From assembly GCA_964445745.1 (NCBI GenBank), contig CAYULU010000003.1:1-64000 (forward strand): 64,000 nucleotides of DNA. Direction: 5' to 3'. How positions within the stretch are numbered: the stretch's first letter is position 1; every line of letters starts with the position of its first letter. A program made the position numbers and the translations under genes. The notes beneath the pieces are model-generated. The model did no database searches. It was not told where the DNA came from and saw nothing but the letters and a program-made list of their open reading frames with translations. Of this stretch, positions 32,672-40,817 are shown in pieces. Origin of the DNA: UBA1443 sp964445745. Lineage in GTDB: Bacteria > Omnitrophota > Omnitrophia > Omnitrophales > Aquincolibacteriaceae.

Positions 32672-32728
32672 GAGGCGCAACGGACAACGCGCAAAGCAAA
32701 AAGCTTTGAACCGTTGGCGTTGCGCCTC
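32672..32728. repeat. 57-nt fold-back palindrome after the ribosomal superoperon
   Basis: Outer arms GAGGCGCAACG (32672-32682) and CGTTGCGCCTC (32718-32728) are perfect 11-bp complements. A perfect inner hairpin CAAAGC-AAAAA-GCTTTG spans 32692-32708, and CAACG/CGTTG between them can pair further. It begins 14 nt past the rplQ stop. It would terminate or protect the end of the ribosomal transcript; there is no T-tract after the outer stem, so an intrinsic terminator of the usual kind is not shown. Confidence 0.6.
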
Positions 32729-32742
32729 AAATTTTCGGTCGT

Positions 32743-33306
32743 TTATTTCTTCGTGTCGTCGCTCTTAAACCAACTTCGCAAACCGCCTAAAAATCCACCG
32801 CGCTTTTCAGCCTCTTTTTTGGCCTCAGCCTTGTCGGCAGATTCTTTCTTTTCTTCGGTCTTGGGCAATTCTTTCGCGGCCGGTTTCTCCGAAAGCTTCT
32901 CAACCGGTTTTTTTTCTTTTTTCTTTTTTGTCTTTTTTACCGGGGCTTCGAAAACAGCGGTCCACTCAAGAATCGCCATTTGAGCGGCATCTCCCACGCG
33001 GGTTCCGGTTCGAAGTACACGCGTATATCCCCCTTGCCGACCTTTAAACTGAGGCGCGATCACGACCTCCAAAAGACGTGCGACATCAACATCCCCCAGC
33101 TTTGAAATCAGCGTCCGACGGGAATGGAGTGTCTTTTTTTTCGCAATTGTAACCATTTTGTCCGCATAAGCACTCGCCTCTTTGGCCTTGGCGTGCGTGG
33201 TCTCAATTCTTTTTTTGAGCACAAGCGCTCGGACAAGGTTCCTGAGCAAGGCCTTACGGTGTGAACTTACAACTCCCAATTTTCGACGTAAACGACGGTG
33301 ACGCAT
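32743..33306 (-). CDS. rplQ: 50S ribosomal protein L17 with charged tail
   Basis: Core L17 occupies residues 1 to about 118 (MRHRRLRRKLG, RKALLRNLVRALV, GGYTRVLRTGTRVGDAAQMAILE). A roughly 70-residue extension rich in Lys, Glu and Ala follows and ends in a less charged GGFLGGLRSWFK segment. Typical L17 is 115-130 aa. It follows rpoA by 23 nt and is the last gene of the ribosomal block. Confidence 0.95.
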   Translation of the reverse strand: MRHRRLRRKLGVVSSHRKALLRNLVRALVLKKRIETTHAKAKEASAYADKMVTIAKKKTLHSRRTLISKLGDVDVARLLEVVIAPQFKGRQGGYTRVLRTGTRVGDAAQMAILEWTAVFEAPVKKTKKKKEKKPVEKLSEKPAAKELPKTEEKKESADKAEAKKEAEKRGGFLGGLRSWFKSDDTKK

Positions 33307-33329
33307 AAAAAATACCTATTCCTTCTGGC

Positions 33330-34340
33330 TTAAGACGCGGCCTGGGACGATCCGGCTTCGGCCGTTTTCTTCCCAAGCTTGTCGTCAAGGTTCATTCCGA
33401 GATGAAGATTCATCGAGGTCAGGATCTGCGAGATCTCGGTGAGAGACTTCTTCCCGAAGTTCTTGTATTTAAGCATCTGAGCTTCCGTCTTCTGAACAAG
33501 ATCGCCAATGGTCTTAATGTTTGCGGCCTCGAGGCAGTTAGCGCTGCGCACGGAAAGCTCCAGTTCGCTGATAGGTTTATTGACAACTTCCATAAACCCG
33601 TGATCCGTTTCCTCTTCTTCCTCTTCCTCTTCGGGAAGCTCACCATAATTAACGAAGATATCCAGGTGACGCTGGAGAATATTGGACGCATAAAGCAACG
33701 CCTCTTCAGGGCCCATGGCACCATTCGTCCAGACTTCAAGGATAAGGCGATCATAATCGGTCGTTTGTCCGACCCGGGTATCTTCTACGGTAAAATTCAC
33801 TTTGGTCACAGGGGAAAAAACAGAATCGACGCTCACCACACCAATCGTCGCTTCATCCTGTTTGTTTTTCTCAGCCGGCACGTATCCGCGTCCCCGGCCA
33901 ATTTCCATTTCCATCTTGAACGGAACCGCTTTGGAAAGTGTGCAAATCACAAGATCCGGATTGACAATTTCCACGGTTTCATCCGCCTCGATGTCAGACG
34001 CCTTGACCGGCCCCTGTTTTTTTACATTAATATAAATATTTTTGGGCCCCTTGCCGTGATAGCGAAGCACCAGTTTTTTAACATTCAAAACGATCTGTGC
34101 ACCATCTTCGACCACACCGTCCAAGGTCGCAAACTCATGGAGCATCCCGTCAATCTTGATGTTGGTCACAGCAGCACCCTCAATCGATGAAATCAAAACC
34201 CGCCGAAGGGCATTTCCGATCGTCGTTCCGTAACCCCGTTCAAAGGGCTCGGCAACAAATTTTGCATAGGTGGCAGTCAGCGTGTTCTTGTCCGCTTCCA
34301 GGCGCTTTGGCATTTCAAAAGTTTTCCAACGTATTCCCAT
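33330..34340 (-). CDS. rpoA: RNA polymerase alpha subunit
   Basis: N-terminal dimerisation and beta/beta' assembly domain (EPFERGYGTTIGNALRRVLI near residue 32) and C-terminal DNA/activator-binding domain with helix-hairpin-helix (SVRSANCLEAANIKTIGDL). The interdomain linker carries an acidic run, EEEEEEEETD. I chose the ATG at 34340 (336 aa) because GGAGGAAAATAAA directly precedes it. An in-frame open extension of 21 codons reaches an ATG at 34403 inside the leader hairpin, but has no family support. Confidence 0.96.
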   Translation of the reverse strand: MGIRWKTFEMPKRLEADKNTLTATYAKFVAEPFERGYGTTIGNALRRVLISSIEGAAVTNIKIDGMLHEFATLDGVVEDGAQIVLNVKKLVLRYHGKGPKNIYINVKKQGPVKASDIEADETVEIVNPDLVICTLSKAVPFKMEMEIGRGRGYVPAEKNKQDEATIGVVSVDSVFSPVTKVNFTVEDTRVGQTTDYDRLILEVWTNGAMGPEEALLYASNILQRHLDIFVNYGELPEEEEEEEETDHGFMEVVNKPISELELSVRSANCLEAANIKTIGDLVQKTEAQMLKYKNFGKKSLTEISQILTSMNLHLGMNLDDKLGKKTAEAGSSQAAS

Positions 34341-34360
34341 TTTATTTTCCTCCGGTGACT

Positions 34361-34402
34361 CCCGCACTGCGGGGCAAAATTGATCCGTTTGCTCACGGAT
34401 CA
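34361..34402 (-). promoter_or_regulatory. Two hairpins in the rpsD-rpoA leader
   Basis: Reading toward rpoA, TGATCCGT-N6-ACGGATCA (34402-34381) is a perfect 8-bp hairpin followed by ATTTT, then CCCGCA-N-TGCGGG (34373-34361). They occupy most of the second half of the 135-nt gap between rpsD and rpoA, ending 11 nt before the rpoA ribosome binding site. Candidate attenuator or translational control element; S4 autoregulation is a possibility but this is not the known S4 site. Confidence 0.45.
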
Positions 34403-34475
34403 TTTAATTTTTATCAAGATCCCGTCGCTTGCGCTCCATTCTGTCTGATCGAAGCAGGCGAATCGGGCAAAAAGA

Positions 34476-35099
34476 CTACTTGGAATACAACTCTACGATC
34501 AGCGATTCCTCGACCGGCAATCCCGCATCCGATTTTTTCGGGAATCTCAACACCTCACTGACCATTTTTTCTCTATCAAGACCGACCCATTCAGGTGCGG
34601 TTAAATCCTTCCACTTCTCAAAGCTCGCCTGCACCCGTTTTTGGGTTGCTTCCTTTGCCTTAGGAGCAATCTTATCACCGACTTTGACGAGGTAAGAAGG
34701 GACATCCACTTTCTGACCGTTCACGGTGATAAGACCGTGAGTTACCATCTGTCGAGCTTCACGGCGCGATGTGCAAAAAAGTGAACGATAGACAACGTTA
34801 TCAAGACGCCGCTCCAAGGATTCTATCAGCGTTTCACCTGTGACACCTTTCTTTTGGGCAGCCCGATAAAAAAAGACGCGAAACTGGCGCTCACCCAGCC
34901 CGTAGATTCTCTTCATTTTTTGCTTCTCACGAAGCTGAACTCCGTAATCTGAGATCTTAGAACGTTGGGCGCCATGTTGACCAGGAGGATTAGTTAAGCG
35001 TTTGTCATGCTTTTCATCCGTGGTGCGACGGCCTTTAAGCCCAAGGTTCACTCCCTCGCGCCGATGAAGTTTAATAACTGGACCGCGATACCTTCCCAT
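34476..35099 (-). CDS. rpsD: 30S ribosomal protein S4
   Basis: Primary 16S rRNA-binding protein. N-terminal MGRYRGPVIKLHRREG lacks the zinc-binding cysteines of some S4 proteins. GLGERQFRVFFYRAA and the S4 RNA-binding domain ERRLDNVVYRSLFCTSRREA, MVTHGLITVNGQKVDVPSY are clear. Length 207 aa normal. Starts 3 nt after rpsK. Confidence 0.97.
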   Translation of the reverse strand: MGRYRGPVIKLHRREGVNLGLKGRRTTDEKHDKRLTNPPGQHGAQRSKISDYGVQLREKQKMKRIYGLGERQFRVFFYRAAQKKGVTGETLIESLERRLDNVVYRSLFCTSRREARQMVTHGLITVNGQKVDVPSYLVKVGDKIAPKAKEATQKRVQASFEKWKDLTAPEWVGLDREKMVSEVLRFPKKSDAGLPVEESLIVELYSK

Positions 35100-35102
35100 A
35101 GC

Positions 35103-35474
35103 TTAAACCCTCCTCTTTTTCGGCGGACGACATCCGTTGTGCGGAACCGGAGTAATGTCGTGGATCGCCGTCACCGAAAGTCCAGCGGCCTGAAGAGCTC
35201 GGATTGCGGATTCACGACCAGCGCCCGGCCCTTTGATATAGACCTCGACTTCTTTCATCCCATACTCCATCGCCTTTTTTGCGGCTTTTTCGGACGCAAT
35301 CTGCGCTGCAAACGGGGTCGACTTTTTAGATCCCTTAAAACCGGCAGATCCCGCCGATTCCCAAACAAGGGAATTACCGCCAGCATCCGAGATGGTAATG
35401 ATCGTATTATTAAAACTTGCCGCGATATGAACCACACCGCGAGCCAGATGTTTGATCTTTTTTTTCTTTGCCAT
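35103..35474 (-). CDS. rpsK: 30S ribosomal protein S11
   Basis: Platform protein of the small subunit. GVVHIAASFNNTIITISDAGGN, KKSTPFAAQIASEKAAKKA and the invariant end ITPVPHNGCRPPKKRRV. 123 aa. A 157-nt gap separates it from rpsM, unusually wide for this pair; the gap contains a short hairpin (TTGCTT/AAGCAA) and no gene. Confidence 0.97.
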   Translation of the reverse strand: MAKKKKIKHLARGVVHIAASFNNTIITISDAGGNSLVWESAGSAGFKGSKKSTPFAAQIASEKAAKKAMEYGMKEVEVYIKGPGAGRESAIRALQAAGLSVTAIHDITPVPHNGCRPPKKRRV

Positions 35475-35631
35475 TATAGTTTCCTCATTTCAAATGAACC
35501 CGTAACATTGCTTTGGGAAGCAACGAAACCGGGAAATTTAATTTACTCGTTATCCGCACTGATCAGAGATCCAAACGTGTCATGATAAAAAACCATCCCG
35601 AACCGTTCGCTCAACAAGAATCAGTCACGCT

Positions 35632-36018
35632 TTATTTAGGCGCGGGGGCCTTCTTGCTAAGACCACCCACCGTTCTTCTTTTCCCCTTGCGCGTACGCGA
35701 ATTTGTATGCGTTCTTTGTCCACGCACCGGAAGTCCCTTAACATGCCGGACTCCCCGGTAGCAACGAATATCCATCAACCGCTTGATATTCATTTGCACC
35801 TCTCGGCGCAAATCACCTTCCACGCGGCAGGTCTTCTGGATAATACCGGTAATCGCCGAAATCTCGGTCTCGGTCAAATCATTAGCACGTTTATTCCAGT
35901 CGACATGCGCCTCATCCAGCACCTGTCGTGAACGCGCCCGGCCGATTCCGTACAAATACGTCAGGGCAATTTCTACTTTTTTTTCTCTTGGGATATCCAC
36001 ACCAAAAATACGCGGCAT
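35632..36018 (-). CDS. rpsM: 30S ribosomal protein S13
   Basis: Head protein of the small subunit contacting L5 and P-site tRNA. MPRIFGVDIPREKKVEIALTY at the start and RGLPVRGQRTHTNSRTRKG-type end (KGLPVRGQRTHTNSRTRKGK). 128 aa with a basic tail. Follows rpmJ by 60 nt. Confidence 0.97.
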   Translation of the reverse strand: MPRIFGVDIPREKKVEIALTYLYGIGRARSRQVLDEAHVDWNKRANDLTETEISAITGIIQKTCRVEGDLRREVQMNIKRLMDIRCYRGVRHVKGLPVRGQRTHTNSRTRKGKRRTVGGLSKKAPAPK

Positions 36019-36078
36019 AACTTAGTTTCCTTTCCTGAGCAAGTTATTCGAATTTTTTTAAAACGGATGCGAGTCTGC

Positions 36079-36192
36079 TCAGCCTTGTCTTTGCTTGTGC
36101 TTCGGATTAGAGCATATCACGTAGATGTAGCCTTTTCGGCGTACGATCTTGCATTTTTCACAAATTCTTTTTATTGAGCTTCTAACTTTCAT
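36079..36192 (-). CDS. rpmJ: 50S ribosomal protein L36, zinc-ribbon form
   Basis: A 37-codon gene read directly from the minus strand: MKVRSSIKRICEKCKIVRR then KGYIYVICSNPKHKQRQG. Zinc ligands C11, C14, C27 and H32 are all present, so it is the zinc-containing paralogue. GGAGAAAAT precedes the ATG. It sits between infA and rpsM, its standard position. Confidence 0.95.
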   Translation of the reverse strand: MKVRSSIKRICEKCKIVRRKGYIYVICSNPKHKQRQG

Positions 36193-36208
36193 ATTTTCTC
36201 CTTAACGA

Positions 36209-36427
36209 TCATTTAACCCGAAACGTAATTCGTCCGCGCGTCAGGTCATAAGGTGAAAGCTCCACCTTCACCTTGTCTCCCGGAAGAATGCGGATGTAAT
36301 GCATCCTCATTTTACCCGAAATATGAGCGAGCACCTTGTGCCCATTTTCAAGTTCAACTCGAAACATCGCATTGGGGAGAGGCTCAACCACTGTTCCTTC
36401 CACCTCAATTGCATCTTCCTTCGGCAT
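36209..36427 (-). CDS. infA: Translation initiation factor IF-1
   Basis: Single OB-fold protein binding the 30S A site. KEDAIEVEGTVVEPLPNAMF, VELENGHKVLAHISGKMRMH and ILPGDKVKVELSPYDLTRGR match IF-1 end to end. 72 aa. Its first base is the last base of the map stop codon (TAATG). Confidence 0.97.
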   Translation of the reverse strand: MPKEDAIEVEGTVVEPLPNAMFRVELENGHKVLAHISGKMRMHYIRILPGDKVKVELSPYDLTRGRITFRVK

Positions 36428-37185
36428 TATTCGGTTGCCTCGTCTTTAGTAATATTAATAAAACCATCTTCTGTAAACGCGACCGTGTTTTCGTAATGAC
36501 TCGCACACTTCCGATCCTTGGTCACTACCGTCCAGCCATTCGACAAAGTTTCAACCGCATAACTTCCGTCCGTTACCATCGGCTCAATTGCAATCACAAG
36601 CCCTGGCACGATCTTTGCGCCCCGCCCCGCCTTCCCATAATTGGGAACCTGCGGATCTTCATGCAATTCCCGACCAATACCGTGACCGGCATAATCCCGA
36701 ACGACCTGAAACCCTTGTGATTCCACATACTTTTGAATTGTCTCTGAAAGATCCCCAATTCGCCAGCCCACTTTAACCTTGGACAAAACAACATCGAAGG
36801 AATCTTTAGCCGTCGCAATCAACTTCTTTCGGCGATCATCAATTTCTCCAACCGCCCAGGTTCTTGCCGCATCCGTGTGAAAGCCGTTCCATTTTACGCC
36901 AGCATCAATGCTAACGATGTCTCCATTAAAAAGCGGCTGGTCTCCCGGTATCCCGTGGACCACCTCTTCATTAAGTGAAACACAAATCGACGCTGGATAC
37001 CCCCGATACCCTTTAAAGGAGGGCTGGGCACCGTTCTCGCGAATCACTCTTTCAGCAACTTGATCCAGCTCGATTCCTGTTACGTTCTCACGGATCATCG
37101 GACGAAGGGTTTTGAAAACCTCTTGCAAAATCTTCCCCGATTCTTTGATAATCTGTATTTCGCGGCTTGATTTTAGTTCAATCAT
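36427..37185 (-). CDS. map: Methionine aminopeptidase, type I
   Basis: Removes the initiator methionine after deformylation. Dinuclear metal ligands are seen in SIDAGVKWNGFHTDAART (two Asp), GHGIGRELHEDP (His), IEPMVTDG (Glu) and AFTEDG (Glu). 252 aa, no N-terminal zinc-finger extension. It starts 6 nt after adk, in the classic secY-adk-map-infA order. Confidence 0.97.
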   Translation of the reverse strand: MIELKSSREIQIIKESGKILQEVFKTLRPMIRENVTGIELDQVAERVIRENGAQPSFKGYRGYPASICVSLNEEVVHGIPGDQPLFNGDIVSIDAGVKWNGFHTDAARTWAVGEIDDRRKKLIATAKDSFDVVLSKVKVGWRIGDLSETIQKYVESQGFQVVRDYAGHGIGRELHEDPQVPNYGKAGRGAKIVPGLVIAIEPMVTDGSYAVETLSNGWTVVTKDRKCASHYENTVAFTEDGFINITKDEATE

Positions 37186-37191
37186 GCCGCA

Positions 37192-37848
37192 TCAGCCAAC
37201 TTTCTCAAAGAGCTCTGCTAATTTTTTTTGAACCGATGGAGCATCTCCGTCTGCCTGAACATCACGAAGAATCCCTTTTCGGGCATAATATTCAATCAAA
37301 GGTTTCGTCGAATCATGATAAACCGCGAGGCGCTTGCGAATAGTCTCCGGTTGGTCATCTTTTCGAGTCACAAGAGGTTGTCCGTGACAATCACAAATTC
37401 CTTCGACTTTAGGCGGCATATTTTTCACATGATATATTTTCCCATCAACCGGGCACAATCTGCGGCCAGAAAGACGTTCGACCACTACCGCTTCCGACGC
37501 ATCAAAATTGATTGCCGCGGTCAGCACCATTTTTTCTGACGCGAGAAATTTATCAAGTTCTTCAGCCTGCCCCATCGTCCTCGGGTATCCGTCAAGAATA
37601 AAACCCTCATACCTTTTCGTTTTAAGCATTTTGATTTCCGCAAACATCATGTTATTTACCAGCATATCCGGTACGAGCTCACCCCGAGCCATAATATCCT
37701 TGGCTTCCATGCCAAGCGACGTGCCTTCCTTGATGTTCCGACGAAGAATATCTCCCGCCGCAAGATGGCAGAGACGTTGCGTCTTACTCAGGACTTCGGC
37801 ATGCGTCCCCTTTCCCGCCCCGGGAGGCCCTAAAAAAATCAAATTCAT
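37192..37848 (-). CDS. adk: Adenylate kinase with an unusual lid
   Basis: Interconverts AMP, ADP and ATP. P-loop GPPGAGKGTH, AMP-site DGYPRTMGQAEEL, long LID domain. Where zinc-type enzymes carry Cys-x2-Cys-x16-Cys-x2-Cys/Asp, this one reads C-P-V-D, then 16 residues, then C-D-C-H, giving a Cys/Asp/Cys/His set at the four positions. That could still bind zinc. Length 218 aa. 2 nt after secY, the usual neighbourhood. Confidence 0.96.
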   Translation of the reverse strand: MNLIFLGPPGAGKGTHAEVLSKTQRLCHLAAGDILRRNIKEGTSLGMEAKDIMARGELVPDMLVNNMMFAEIKMLKTKRYEGFILDGYPRTMGQAEELDKFLASEKMVLTAAINFDASEAVVVERLSGRRLCPVDGKIYHVKNMPPKVEGICDCHGQPLVTRKDDQPETIRKRLAVYHDSTKPLIEYYARKGILRDVQADGDAPSVQKKLAELFEKVG

Positions 37849-37850
37849 GC

Positions 37851-39200
37851 CTACCTCCGCCCCTTAATCCGGCCCTTTTTAATAAAGCCGTCATAATGCC
37901 GCATAATGAGTTGGGATTCGATAGCGCGCATCACATCCAACACAACCCCCACGATGATCAGCAAACCGGTACCACCAAAAAAACTGGCAACCAAAAATGG
38001 AATGTTTAACACATGCTGCGATGAGACAATGCTCGGGAAAAGAGCAATGAGCGCCAGAATAACAGCCCCCGCCATCGCAATGCGTGTCATCAAATAGTCT
38101 AGATACTCCGCAGTATTTTTCCCAGGGCGGATGCCCGGAATGAAACCACCATATTTTTGAAGATTATCACTTACATCAACAGGATTAAAAGTGATCGCCG
38201 TATAAAAAAATGTAAAAAAGACAATTCCAAGAGCATAGATCAAAGAATAGGTGATCGTACCGTAAGCTAAAAGCTGAGCGGCCTGCGTCAACATCCCCGC
38301 GTTCGGGAAAAACCCTGCCAGCGTCGCTGGAAAAAGGATAACCGATTGTGCAAAAATGATTGGGATCACGCCCGCCTGATTAACCTTCAGCGGTAAATAG
38401 GTGCTTTGTCCTCCGTACACCCTGTGGCCTCGTATCTGCTTCGCGTACTGAACCGGGATTTTTCTCTGCCCCTGAATAATCAGGATCAAAAAGAGAACCG
38501 CCCCGACAAACAGCGAACACATAATGCCAAATTTCCACCACGGTAATTGTTGCCGGGATGGATCCAACGGCGACAATAAGATCCAAGTCTGACGCAAAGC
38601 TTCGGGAAGCGATTCAATAATACCCGCCGTGATAATAATCGACATCCCGTTGCCAATTCCGTAAGAGTCGATTTGTTCGCCGAGCCACATAATAAAAGCG
38701 GTCCCTGTCGTCATGGTCAACATACACATGAGACGAAAGCCCCAGCCGGGATCCGGAACAATCACCGTTCCGTTGAATGCCGCAGGATTTTCAAGCCAAA
38801 GAGCAATAAAAAAAGTTTGTAAAATACTCAGAATGATTGTGCCGTAGCGGGTCAGCTGGATGATTTTTTTTCGACCTTCTTCGCCCTCCTTGGCCATTTT
38901 CTCAAGCGCGGGAATCACCACGGTCAGAAGCTGCAAAATAATGGATGCCGAGATGTACGGCATAATTCCAAGTGCAAAAATTGTTGCCTTTTGGAGCGCT
39001 CCGCCAGTGAACATTCCCATAAAGCCGAGCAGGCTACCACCGCCCATGTTTTGCTGAAAAAATCTTGCCAACGCTACACCGTCGATACCGGGAGTCGGCA
39101 CATAAGTCCCGATCCGGTAGATCGCGATAATCATGAACGTGAAAAAAATCTTCTTTCGAAGATCGGGGATTTTAAGGATATTACCGAACGCTTGTAGCAC
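37851..39200 (-). CDS. secY: Protein translocase subunit SecY
   Basis: Channel-forming subunit of the SecYEG translocon with ten predicted membrane helices. IYRIGTYVPTPGIDGVAL near the start, ALGIMPYISASIILQLL (plug and TM2 region), and the cytoplasmic loop PVQYAKQIRG. 449 aa. The start is a GTG at 39200 with CGGAGTTCTG upstream. The 68-nt gap after rplO contains CTTCACA-T-TGTGAAG, a short palindrome. Confidence 0.97.
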   Translation of the reverse strand: MLQAFGNILKIPDLRKKIFFTFMIIAIYRIGTYVPTPGIDGVALARFFQQNMGGGSLLGFMGMFTGGALQKATIFALGIMPYISASIILQLLTVVIPALEKMAKEGEEGRKKIIQLTRYGTIILSILQTFFIALWLENPAAFNGTVIVPDPGWGFRLMCMLTMTTGTAFIMWLGEQIDSYGIGNGMSIIITAGIIESLPEALRQTWILLSPLDPSRQQLPWWKFGIMCSLFVGAVLFLILIIQGQRKIPVQYAKQIRGHRVYGGQSTYLPLKVNQAGVIPIIFAQSVILFPATLAGFFPNAGMLTQAAQLLAYGTITYSLIYALGIVFFTFFYTAITFNPVDVSDNLQKYGGFIPGIRPGKNTAEYLDYLMTRIAMAGAVILALIALFPSIVSSQHVLNIPFLVASFFGGTGLLIIVGVVLDVMRAIESQLIMRHYDGFIKKGRIKGRR

Positions 39201-39268
39201 CAGAACTCCGTTCTTATAATGACCTCAAGCTTTGCTTCACAATGTGAAGTTGCAGAGGGGAATTTATA

Positions 39269-39700
39269 TTACTTTTTAAGCAGAACCGCTTGACCGCCCT
39301 GAGCTTCGATTTTACTTTTGGCGGAAGCGCTAAAACTATGAGCCTTGACCGTTACAGCCACCTTCAGATCGCCCATACCAAGAACCTTAAGGCCATCCTG
39401 AAGTTTTTTAATCACGCCGCACGTACGCAGAATTTCCGGCGTGATTTCCTTTTCATCAAGCATTGCAATCTGCTTCAAATTTACGATCGCATAGGATGTT
39501 TTAAATTCATTATTGTTAAAACCCCGCTTGGGGAGACGTCGGTACAAAGGATTTTGGCCCCCTTCAAATCCGGGACGAAATCGGTAGCCCGATCGCGCCC
39601 GTTGCCCTTTGTGACCCTTAGTGGACGTTTTCCCATGCCCTGAACCAATGCCACATCCCAGACGTTTTGCTCTTTTTTTATAAGGAGTTTTATGCCGCAT
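39269..39700 (-). CDS. rplO: 50S ribosomal protein L15
   Basis: Late-assembly large-subunit protein. KRLGCGIGSGHGKTSTKGHK, GFEGGQNPLYRRLPKRGFNN and the C-terminal VKAHSFSASAKSKIEAQGG. The ATG at 39700 (143 aa), with AAGAAGG upstream, is preferred over one at 39724. It overlaps the end of rpsE by 11 nt, leaving no room for rpmD. Confidence 0.96.
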   Translation of the reverse strand: MRHKTPYKKRAKRLGCGIGSGHGKTSTKGHKGQRARSGYRFRPGFEGGQNPLYRRLPKRGFNNNEFKTSYAIVNLKQIAMLDEKEITPEILRTCGVIKKLQDGLKVLGMGDLKVAVTVKAHSFSASAKSKIEAQGGQAVLLKK

Positions 39701-40274
39701 GTTCAACCTTCTTTTCTTCTTCAACTTTATCCATACGAATTTTCCGATCCACTAGCGAGGTCAATCCATCCACCGAAGCCTTCAATACATTGATCGAATT
39801 ATCACTGCCAAGACTTTTCGTCAAAATATCTTTGATACCGCAAGCCTCACAGGCCGCACGAACCGATCCCCCTGCAATGACTCCCGTCCCCGGAGCCGCC
39901 GGTTTCAAAAGCACTTTAGCCGCACCATATCTTCCGATAATTTCATGCGGGATAGTGGTTCCCTTGAGGGTAATCTTAATTTTAGTTTTACGAGCTGCAA
40001 CAAGGGCTTTCTTGATCGCATCCGCTACTTCATTAGCCTTCCCTTGAGCAAAACCGATTTCGCCAGCTCCGTTCCCCACGATCACAAGAGCACTGAAACT
40101 AAACCGTTTCCCCCCCTTAACAACCTTAGCGCAACGGTTAACCTGTATGACTTTTTCAAAAGTCGTTGAATCCATTCCCATCCGCGATGCGGAGGCAATG
40201 ACCGTTTTGCCGGGCCTTTGATGAAGAGCCCCTTCCTTTTTTTCGTGAGTTGCGGGTGTTGCTGGCTTTTGCAT
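39690..40274 (-). CDS. rpsE: 30S ribosomal protein S5
   Basis: Decoding-fidelity protein of the 30S body. S5 domain VIQVNRCAKVVKGGKRFSFS, VGNGAGEIGFAQGKANEV, and the C-terminal PGTGVIAGGSVRAACEACGI. 194 aa with a 30-residue N-terminal extension and an EEEKKVEHAA tail. AAGAAAGGAATCAATTTAAGC precedes the ATG; a possible internal promoter lies at 40294-40321. Confidence 0.96.
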   Translation of the reverse strand: MQKPATPATHEKKEGALHQRPGKTVIASASRMGMDSTTFEKVIQVNRCAKVVKGGKRFSFSALVIVGNGAGEIGFAQGKANEVADAIKKALVAARKTKIKITLKGTTIPHEIIGRYGAAKVLLKPAAPGTGVIAGGSVRAACEACGIKDILTKSLGSDNSINVLKASVDGLTSLVDRKIRMDKVEEEKKVEHAA

Positions 40275-40293
40275 GCTTAAATTGATTCCTTTC

Positions 40294-40321
40294 TTAATAA
40301 ATTAACCATTACAAATGTAAA
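40294..40321 (-). promoter_or_regulatory. Possible internal promoter before rpsE
   Basis: On the minus strand TTTACA (40316-40321), 16 bp, TATTAA (40294-40299), in the 161-nt gap between rplR and rpsE. The gap is AT-rich and has no gene. Weak -10; candidate only. Confidence 0.3.
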
Positions 40322-40435
40322 CGATAGCTACGTTATTCCAGTAAATTTTTTTTACCCGTGTCATATGCTTTGTATTAAACTCGCCACAGCCACTGAACCG
40401 TTTTTACATACCTTACACGCGAAAGAACAAGTTGA

Positions 40436-40798
40436 CTAAAACTGGATACCGCCTTTGCGAATTGAATCCGCAAAAGCTTTTACCCTTCCGTGATAGAGAT
40501 AACCTCCACGGTCAAATGCAATCTGCTTGATCCCTTTTTTCTTGAGGTCTGCCGCGAATGCTTCTCCAAGCTTTTCTGCCACAAGGATCTTTCCTTTTTG
40601 CGCAACCTGCTTAAGAAACTCTTTGCTGAGTGAAGAACAGGCAGCGATTGTTTTGTGAGAAACATCGTCAATGGCTTGAGCCTGAAGACTCATGAGCGAA
40701 CGGTGTACCACAACCCGAGGGCGCTCTGCGGTACCCGTGATTTTCCGGCGAATTCTTTCGTGTCTTGCTACTCGTCCCAATTCCTTAAGATTTGACAT
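40436..40798 (-). CDS. rplR: 50S ribosomal protein L18
   Basis: Binds 5S rRNA with L5 and L25. RHERIRRKITGTAERPRVVV, VHRSLMSLQAQAIDD and the end AFDRGGYLYHGRVKAFADSI. The ATG at 40798 gives 120 aa, the family size; the frame upstream of it lies inside rplF and is rejected. Confidence 0.96.
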   Translation of the reverse strand: MSNLKELGRVARHERIRRKITGTAERPRVVVHRSLMSLQAQAIDDVSHKTIAACSSLSKEFLKQVAQKGKILVAEKLGEAFAADLKKKGIKQIAFDRGGYLYHGRVKAFADSIRKGGIQF

Positions 40799-40817
40799 AT
40801 TTTTTAAAGTCCCTGGA

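Noticed and set aside
33402..34190. Plus-strand frame of 262 codons opposite rpoA
   Set aside because: Antisense to rpoA, with composition typical of a reverse-strand shadow (many His, Arg, Phe) and no recognisable domain.
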